Assembly: GCA_959347315.1 (NCBI GenBank)
Contig: OY365814.1
Location: 33,100,787 to 33,164,786, forward strand
Length of the DNA: 64,000 nt
Direction: 5' to 3'
Origin: Bimastos eiseni
Lineage: Eukaryota; Annelida; Clitellata; Crassiclitellata; Lumbricidae
How positions within the stretch are numbered: the first letter of the stretch is position 1; the number at the start of each line of letters is the position of its first letter. This document shows positions 56,245 through 64,000 of this stretch, piece by piece. Both the position numbers and the translations under genes were made by a program. The notes under the pieces were generated by a model. The model saw only the letters and a program-made list of their open reading frames with translations. It made no database searches and had not been told where the DNA came from.

Positions 56245-58570
56245 AAGAAGGTCTAAGGTAAGGTCTTTGGAGATTTATATTCAAGCCAGGTTCAAGCATG
56301 TAACGGAAACTGTTAGCTTCCCATGTAGCCATTACGAGAGGAATGCAAGCAGGTATCAAATATTAATATGCTGGCCTGCATGCACGATGCAACCTACTGA
56401 TTTGAGCTGTCACTACAGATACAATCGGGTCGATTATAAAATCAATCGGCAGATTATTTGAATAATCGATATTGGTAGCAATGATCGGTGCCAATGTTAC
56501 ACTAGCTAAGAATTCAGTTTGCCAATTTGTTCCACGATAACATTTTCACAACGTCAATGCGTGAGTTAGTGCCCTTCGATCATCCATGGACACTCACATC
56601 AGCGAAGGAGATCAATGTAGGATTATGCAGGACAGCAATGTAGCAATGTGTAACATAAAAGACATCATACGCATTATGACTGAGCCGAGACAAAAACATT
56701 CTCTCTGTTGAAATACTCAATGTGGCAAAAGTAAGAGGTTCAATCTGGCCAAAAAGTTATGGTAATGTAGGGTGACGTAAGTTGTGAGGAAGGGTGATAT
56801 TATGTAAGGCAAGATTTTTAAACTCTGGCAATTTATTACCACTACACGTCTATCGCCAGAAGTCCCAGAAGGCTTAATCCTGCATTTAACAGAGCTCTCG
56901 ACCACGTTACAAACATGACACGCATTCTGCTTTCAAACCGTCCAAAGCAGAAAAAAAAAAGGCAAAACTTATCCAAAGTCTTTTAGTGATAAGTCTTTAA
57001 ACTGTTGCACAACAACATATCTTAATTAGATGTTTGAGAAATCCCTAGAAACCTTCAAAGACAGGCTTCCATCAAAGGGTGCTACATAAATCAACCGTAA
57101 CACCCTCAATTACAAAACAATCCTCAGAAACATTAGCACCCAAAGACAAAGCAAAGAAAAAGGAAATTTGATTAATACAGATCTACCCGATCCGTCTGCG
57201 AATTTCAAATAAACGTGCTTGCATTCACAACTCCGGAACATCCAACCAAACGACTTGCGGTCACTACAGTGCCAAAAAAGCAGTTCAAATCAACGAGAAG
57301 ATGTCTGTCACCTGCAGAACCACACAACAGTTGTGCAGAAAATCTCTAACAAAATCAGCGAACGAAATTTAAAAAAATGCATTGACTAGAAAATAATCGT
57401 TAATGAAAGAAGCGTTCGACAATGTCCTAAATAACACCCTGTATCTCCATTGATCGCATATCCGAGAAATCTTGCACGATACCAATTGGTTCGTCTTCTC
57501 ACGCAACACGATTCGTTTTTTTACTATTCACAGCAATTACCAACCACGGAATATCTCTGAATCAGTCGCACATGATACATACAAGAAGCACAGAGAGCCG
57601 TTACAGAGTCTGCTTGAAAAGAAAGATGCAGTGCCCAGAGCACTACCAACTACACCACACCATTTGCACGTACAAAAACGCATCGATGGTCACTATAAAG
57701 TTTATTTGGCATTCTCGATACTGCAATTACGAGGACAAGCAACCGGGCGCTACCAAATACCACACAGCACGAATCACCTGCGATAAGTCTTGGCATCTGA
57801 CAAGACTCGTCGAGGTTGGGAGTGGGCACACTCCCCAAAGTAGTTCCACTTTAGAGTATAACGACAACACTTTGAAGCTGTAATGGAAATTTTTGATTCT
57901 GAAAATTTCATCAGCCTTGCACTGACAAGGTCTGTTCATTAGACTGATTATAAGACATCAGCATCAACATCCTCATCATCATCAATCTCAGTAACACACA
58001 AAAATAAAAGAAGAAACACAAAATGAACAGCGGTCCTCGAAACACTTGAATGTTAACTTGCAGTAAATATTATGATTACCATTATTATGCATTCATTAGA
58101 CACAACTATCTATTCACCAAGCAACAATAAATGGCTGTCAGTGAACATCCCTACTCAATAACCTTCTGAAGGGAGGCTCACACTATCATTGCGTCACAAG
58201 ACAAATGCTATGATCAATCAGATACCCTCTAAATGTAAAAAAAAAATTTTGATTCTAGCAGTAATAATGACAATGCGTCGTCCACTTGTTTCAAAGTACT
58301 CCGTCACAGAAAGCACGTGTTCCAACGCCGATTTGAACAACAGGAACGTTTTAAAACTGAAAATAGCTTAAGTAGAAACAAAACCATAAAGTTTGTCATC
58401 AACAAAACCAAATGCCTGTTTTTGCAAGGACAAACAAAAGACAGCGCGATGTCATCACTGCCACTACTAAACAGAATTTTAATACGAATTGTGTGATCGA
58501 CTCAAGCCAGAGAAAATTTTTTTTTACCGCACACGAGAAAACCTGGACACAGGTTGTAATCTATCAATAA
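56245..58570. other. Intergenic, no firm feature
   Basis: Overlapping open frames of ~104 codons at 57472-57883 have no recognisable domain and no splice support. No repeat family of this window was recognised. Confidence 0.35.
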
Positions 58571-58935
58571 ATCAATCAATCCCATCAACCAATGAAACTT
58601 GATACAGCACCTCTTGAAGAAATCTACTCTCAGTCAAACCTTGAACAAAGATACAGATGTAAGAGCAGGGTAGAAAAAAGATGAGGAGATCCTAAGTAAA
58701 AGCCGTAGGTCCAGAGGAAACCCATTCCAAGAGGTAAGGCCCACAACAGAGAAAGCACAATGCTGCAGTATAGTAGCGAGTGATAATGAGAATGACACAG
58801 AGAGAAAGCCCTGGTACTTTCGAGTACTGGCAGCACAAGGGAGGCATAGCTTCTGAAGGTAATCAGGCACAGCCCCAATGACACAGTGCCAGACACGGAG
58901 TTAAAGAGGTACGTGTCTGATCTCCAAGTGCTTCC
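58560..58935 (-). mobile_element. L2-type LINE 3' end (ATTG-tailed)
   Basis: Preceded by caatcaatcccatcaacc and caatgaaacttgatacagca. On the minus strand it reads LPLGMGFLWTYGFYLGSP, equivalent to the WNSLPLDLR end of ORF2. Confidence 0.65.
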
Positions 58936-59624
58936 TTGGCTGGCGACCACTTAACCATACTCAAAGTGCTGAAAGATTTGGTGAAAATATAATTTTATCA
59001 CAAATTTTCAAAAAGTTTTGATCAATTCAATATGCACAGTTCGGTGATAATAGATTTTTAATCTCCTTAATCGCAATCTTATATTGATAAAGCACCACTT
59101 TAAGTCAGAGGGGCTCCAGACCCAGGCCAGTGTCTTCATTAGGTGTCTATTTCTACCTGGTCGGTAATTTCTCTTGGTTCTAAGATTATGACTCTGCAAT
59201 CAAATTGATCGTTCTCTCTCTCCCTTAGCTCAATTATCTTCCAATTATGGCTCACACTAAGTGATCCATCAGACGATCACTTGTGGAGTTGACACTGGAT
59301 CGAAGAGGAACTCATCGATAAGTAGGAACAACAGTTAAAGAGAATAAAAGAGACAACTTGGATGCTAAGCTTCAACACCATTTTGACGTTTGCAGTAAGT
59401 TATATAAATTTTGTAGAAGCGAAGAAGCTGTATAGTCTGAAGAGCTTAGCAGCGAAATATTCAGCATCTCCCAAATATACACGGGCGTAAAAATCATTCG
59501 TAACTTAGGCCTTGATGCATTCCAAGTGTTTCATGCGCATAATAAACCAGCCTTACCACCCTCGACCTGCGCTCCTTCACCCACCTCTTCCATAGGCGCT
59601 TTCAAACCATTCCGCTCGACACTG

Positions 59625-59705
59625 TTTCATCAGGTCCGAGAGTGCCGCCGACTGTTTCTCTCACACTTGCGCTATATAAATCAACAACTACAACATTGAT
59701 TTTCT
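59625..59705 (+). mobile_element. LINE 3' tail fragment
   Basis: gagagtgccgccgactgttt then cttgcgctatataaatcaac. Confidence 0.5.
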
Positions 59706-59854
59706 GATTTACTCCAGGTTTTCCTGTGCACGGTCGCCACAAAACTGGTAGATAATAATAACTTCGGTCTAATTCTAACAAACAAGAATCCGATCTCAGA
59801 CGGCGAACACAGCTTGAAATTCCCTGATACAAAAGCAGCAAACACAATAAAACG

Positions 59855-59955
59855 ATTCGACAAACACGAACCGTTCAGTCGACTCAAACGACGATCGACA
59901 AACACGACTCAAACGACGATCGACAAACACAAATCAAACGACAATCGACAAATGC
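59855..59955. repeat. ~24-bp tandem repeat
   Basis: Three to four units of actcaaacgacgatcgacaa with drifting ends. Confidence 0.75.
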
Positions 59956-60119
59956 AAACCCTACAAACTGAAACATGCTTTGACGAACACCACCAACTCA
60001 TGATTTCACAAACGCAAACGCCAATCACAGCCTGCAAAGACCACCGCACGGAATACCGCGCTAGGCTGGAATCGGCCGATGAAACCACCTCCCAGACTCG
60101 CACCAGTCAACTGACTTCA

Positions 60120-62339
60120 TCAGCTGTCGTTCGCGCCAATTCGGCACAACCACGGCTGCGCGCAAGGCACCTGCGCCGACGCCAGGGCCTGTGCCCCAAC
60201 CGACAGAGGATGTGCGGCAGCAGCAGTCAGATGGAATTTACTGGAAAAGTGTGTCGCCGACGAGGGCGGATCGAGGACGTGGTTGGACGTGAAATGCGGG
60301 TCATCAATGGGGAAGGAGACGCAATGGCCGAGGAAAGGCAGAGTCTCGAGATGATCCGCATTTGGGGTGTTGCTGTCGTCGTCGATTGGATTGGACGTTG
60401 CGGCAGAGGAGGAAAAGTCGGCGACTTGTTGAGCGGAGCAGTCGATTGGTACAACCTCGAGAAAAGAATGGTTAGGAAAAATTAGTTTTTATTGTTGTGT
60501 TTATTGTCATTTAATGTATAATCAGTTTGTTTAAATCCAGTGAATGAAATCAAGCTGATGTTGTGGGTAACTACTTTAAACAATGGGAATTATAATTATT
60601 ATAATAATTAATTATTACAGTAATAATCATTATTGGATCTTGCATAGCTGCATATTTTAATCAATCAATCAATGAAACTTTATATAGCGCCTCTTCAAGA
60701 GATTCACTCAGAGGCACTCCCAGTCCAACCTTGGCCAAAGAAAACAGATTTCAGAGAGGAATAGAAATCTAGAGAGTGAGTCCCTGCCCAAGAGCCACAG
60801 ATCCAATAGGAAGCCATTCCAAGCAGTCGGACCCACAACCAACAAAGCACGATACTGCAGCATCAGTAAGTTCCATTGTGTAATGACTAAGCACGAATCC
60901 ATAGTGATGGGCAGTTATGAGTGAACGACATGATCAGGATCCCTACTCAGATCGAACCCATGCTCTCTCTAATGATTACAAGGCAAGGTGTAACCTAAAT
61001 GGAGGTTTATATAGCACCTCTGTTAAGTTTCTCATAACAATATGAATACAATTTATAGAGCAACAGGCATAAGACTATGGCTAAAAAAACTTTTATAGCG
61101 CCACCATAATAATGCACAGGGCATCGACCGAAACAAATCCGAAATGAGGTCAAATCCAAAAAGGTTAGTCCTAAGAGACAGAAAGAGCCTAAGGAGGATA
61201 GACATGGGTAAATAAAAAAGAAAGCAAACTGTTTAGTATGGTACTGTTTATCAATTGTCTGTTTTAAAAGCAGATGACATTGTTTGAAATGGCTGGGTAA
61301 TTTAATTGATTGATGCTTTGCTAATTAGACACATTTGAAATAAGGTCATCCCAAGCTAAAACAGCCAGTGTTACCTCTAATTCATCAGGAATATCTCACC
61401 TACTACCTTACTTACCCACTATTCAGCTACCTCTAAGGTTACCTCTAGAATACCTTACCTTCTACTATCCATGTAATTCTAATGTACCCAAAATATCTCA
61501 CCTTTCAGTCACCTCTAATCAGAGGCGGCAATCTCATTTGAGAGTTGGGGGGACACCCAATGAGAGGGGTAAGAAATGTGGGGGTCATACGTATAGCGTA
61601 TCCCCTCTCTTTATGGGTGGGGAGACTTGTCCCTCTAGACCCCCGGGATCGCCGCCCCTCTAATGCTACCTGGAATACCTCACCTTTCCACTATTCAGTT
61701 ACCTCTAATGTTACCTGGAATCTCAATTGCTAAACAGTTACCGATACTGTCGATGAAGCGGTAGGGTGTTCCTGTCCAGACCCTGACGCATTTAGAACTG
61801 TTCCACCGTTCCAAGTCGTCTCTCCGGCTCCCCTCGTCCACGGCGGAAACAGTGGGCGGCAATCGACCGAGGATAACGAGTCAGTAGTAACAAGGGTCGC
61901 TCCCCCATCGTTACAGGAACCTCCTGAAAGACTCAGTGCTTGAGCAAACCCATCGTCCTCCAAGCCCGTTCCGATCGACTCCCCGGCGATCGAAGATGAT
62001 CCCAGGATCGAACGGTACCAAGAGCCGTCCAGGCTTCGTACCCCCGCGACGTTGCACCCAGGCTCGATCCAACTCCCCGAAGCAAACGGGGGACGGAAAG
62101 GCAAGGGGAAGGATGGCAGCGACGCGATCCCCGTCGGAACCCTTTCCTTGACCTGTCCGGGCGTGTCTTCATATGTCTGGACTTTGCCACCACCGTTGCC
62201 GAACCCACCAAGAGTCTTGACGTGTTGCTCGTACCCAGATTCGTCGTTCATGGCATCCTCCACAGACCCGTATGAGTCCGGTACACGAACAGCGGGCCTC
62301 ATTCTGATCTGTGGCAGCGGAATTTGTATCGACCTGTCC
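60120..62339 (-). CDS. Unrecognised gene, 3' end only (last two coding exons, minus strand)
   Basis: Two exons inferred on the minus strand: 62339-61742 (598 bp) and 60455-60120 (336 bp, ending TGA). The first has a strong acceptor (cctctaccacag) and a donor gtaact right after ...STVS. The second follows a branch-point-like ctaac, a pyrimidine run and ctcgag. Phases match (phase 0), giving a 310-residue C-terminal segment. The first exon begins IQIPLPQIRMRPAVRVPDS, then acidic GYEQH, Gly-rich GGFGNGGGK and Pro/Phe-rich LPSFPLPFRPPF; the second is Ser/Ala/Asp-rich (NPIDDDSNTPNADHLETLP) and ends in RIGANDS. No domain, membrane segment or catalytic motif is visible; it looks like a disordered tail, perhaps of a receptor or regulator. 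The intron holds an L2-type tail and a MITE. Plus-strand frames across both exons are open but lack splice support. Upstream exons were not found before the window edge. Confidence 0.5.
60660..60910 (-). mobile_element. L2-type LINE 3' end (ATTG-tailed)
   Basis: aatgaaactttatatagcgc then ctcttcaagagattcac; the minus strand gives GPTAWNGFLLDLWLLG. Lies inside the intron of the minus-strand gene, same orientation. Confidence 0.75.
61000..61215 (-). mobile_element. L2/CR1 LINE 3' fragments
   Basis: Two tail-like motifs, gtttatatagcacctctgtt and ttttatagcgccaccata, in minus orientation. Confidence 0.45.
61520..61661. mobile_element. MITE-like element, family shared with 40922
   Basis: Left cagaggcggcaatctcattt and right gggatcgccgcccctct form inverted ends; ggggggacacccaatgagag matches 40.95 kb. 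It sits inside a short tcacctttca / acctctaatgttacctggaa repeat tract. Confidence 0.75.
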
Positions 62340-63075
62340 CTGTGGTAGAGGTTGGAATGAGCAAAAGATGGAGTGGACATGCGGGAATTCTCCGATGGTT
62401 CAGTGCAAATTTTTCTGAAAGATCAGACGGAAAAGGCTTAATGTTGAAGCAAAATCAGACGCAGATTCAACAATTTGCAGCCTCTAAGCCAAAATTTCTA
62501 TGCCGTCCCTCCCAAAATTTAGATTCTATATTCCACATTGAAATTCACAAATTTTAACAGATGTTATATTAGGAAGAGAAACCAGCACTAGCAGTCTGTT
62601 TCTGTCAAAAAATGAAAATAAATATAAAGTATTAACTTAGCAAGTGCATTCGTTAAAACTTTAATAGCAGAGTAACGCAGTGATTAAACATTTCTTCCTT
62701 AGTCCACTGGCTATAATTTACATTTTTTTAAATTTGAAATCCAACTATTGACACCCCTTGAAATGTGCCACCCTAGAACGGGGTCTTGTTGACCTAGCGG
62801 CAAATGCAGCACTCGGCAACATGCAACGCAATCCACAAAATGCAGAACTCAGTGAAATTCAGTATTTCAATTGTGCCAGAATGGTGGTCCAACAACAGAA
62901 AATCATTTTAAAAAGGTCTACTCATTAGATAATGCAACCTTCAGCCTCAGCTGCCCTGCGTCGAGTCTGCAGGACACTGCAGCCAACTGGCTTTAGCCCT
63001 TGTCTTGTAATTCAGTGTTTACGGGTTCGATACTCCTCCCACAAGATGGTTATTGTTAAAGGACCATGAGCACAC
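62340..63075. other. Probable intron of the minus-strand gene
   Basis: No further exon recognised. A possible tRNA-like B box (cgggttcgatactcc, about 63018) belongs to an unclear SINE fragment. Confidence 0.35.
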
Positions 63076-63330
63076 AATCAATCAATCAATCAACCAGTGA
63101 AACTTTATATAGCGCCTCTTCAATAAATCTGCTCAGAAGTGCTCCCAATCCAACCTTGTCCAAATAAGACAGATTTCAGAGTGGGAAAAAATGGGATAGT
63201 GTGTTCCTAGGCAAGAGCTGAAGATCCAATGGGAGGCCATTCCAAGCAATCGAGCCCATAACTGAAAAAGCATGATACTGCATCATAGAGGTCCGAGAGA
63301 AATGGAAAACAAGACAAGAATAGCACAGTA
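63075..63330 (-). mobile_element. L2-type LINE 3' end (ATTG-tailed)
   Basis: caatcaatcaatcaaccagt, gaaactttatatagcgcctc, and the same body as 60665 and 58560. Confidence 0.75.
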
Positions 63331-64000
63331 CCATCAACTAATTCTTGCTTACTGGATAAGGTTAGAAAGCTCTCTTGGTCAAATACATACTAAAATATAA
63401 ATAAAATCCACTCAACCGAAAACTATTCTGCTCAACTGCGACCAATTCAATTCATTTTATTGCAGCCATTGAAACCATCAAGAAATACAAATTATCTTTT
63501 TATCAATCAGCAACAACAGGGGACCCAGAAAGGACAATCAATAGTTCTGCTAGGTAGGGCCACCTAAGTAAATTATAACATTAATTCTTAACTAGAAGCC
63601 AGTTAAACAACAATAAAACTAAACTAAACTAATCGAAAAATGAGTCGCTTCGAATAGAATGTAACGTAAACATTTAACATAATTAATGATTTTGATCATA
63701 GCAAACAAAACCATAAACACAAATGCGACAAAATGGAAAAGGAAAGAACAATAAAAAAACACGAAAAATAGACAGAAAAACAGAACAGTGATAAAAACAA
63801 AACAATGATAAAAACAGAACAGTGATCTTGTGTTAACAGGTATAACTCTGGCCCTACATAAATACATGTTTACGGTTACCTGTGTTTGAATACTGAAGGC
63901 AAAGGCCTGTGTCGCTTGAGCTTGTCTGTCGCCGAAACGTCGAGGTCGTGACCTTCTGCCAACTGTGAACAACGGTCACCTGGTACAGACAGAATCACGT
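63331..64000. other. No feature recognised
   Basis: A-rich; the only long frame (63619-63972, minus) is Phe-rich low complexity and not convincing. Confidence 0.4.

Noticed and set aside
57472..57883. Two overlapping ~104-codon plus-strand ORFs
   Set aside because: No recognisable motif; both frames equally open, no splice sites favouring either.
59814..60485. Plus-strand 223-codon ORF
   Set aside because: Starts in a tandem repeat; the opposite strand has matching splice signals and phase, so the minus-strand exon is preferred.

Overview
This is a window of animal nuclear DNA, AT-rich, intron-rich and repeat-rich. The evidence is GT-AG introns that interrupt conserved domains, metazoan gene families (a NEK-type kinase, ARB2A/FAM172, PHYHIP, RD3), decayed non-LTR retrotransposons of L2/CR1 and RTE type, foldback and MITE-like DNA transposons, and very long microsatellites. 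It fits a marine invertebrate, but the sequence alone does not fix the phylum. There are no operons, CRISPR arrays or bacterial features.

Layout. (1) 711-14956, plus strand: a multi-exon gene, 5' end outside the window, whose exons join in frame from the catalytic half of a NEK-like Ser/Thr kinase, through a Pro/Ser-rich linker, into an ARB2A/FAM172-type alpha/beta-hydrolase domain. (2) 20690-38972, plus strand: a complete tandem paralogue (15 exons, 684 residues) with the same order and nearly the same intron phases. This duplicated kinase-ARB2 fusion is the most notable system here. The downstream copy keeps the Ser-Asp-His triad expected of the hydrolase fold; the upstream copy has lost the Asp and the His. 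(3) 39000-47000: no convincing host gene; short interspersed elements, LINE tails and a CpG-rich block at 45.0-46.45 kb. (4) 47097-48530, plus: a two-exon PHYHIP/PHYHIPL homologue, followed after its stop by an in-frame extension of four 8-codon repeats. (5) 51425-52006, plus: an RD3 homologue in one coding exon. (6) 60120-62339, minus: the last two exons of an unrecognised gene that continues upstream (to the right).

Function. ARB2A/FAM172 proteins are linked to Argonaute and co-transcriptional splicing, and fungal Arb2 to Argonaute heterochromatin complexes. A NEK kinase covalently joined to such a domain suggests phosphorylation coupled to nuclear RNA or chromatin regulation; this is inference. 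PHYHIP and RD3 are separate single genes with no evident pathway link to the fusion.

Non-coding content is dominated by a ~2 kb GATA-type array with ~295-bp higher-order periodicity, at least 12 copies of a dispersed ~100-250 bp repeat (called R1 here), a second repeat (R2), L2/CR1 3' tails, several MITE-like elements, and a 1.13 kb foldback element.
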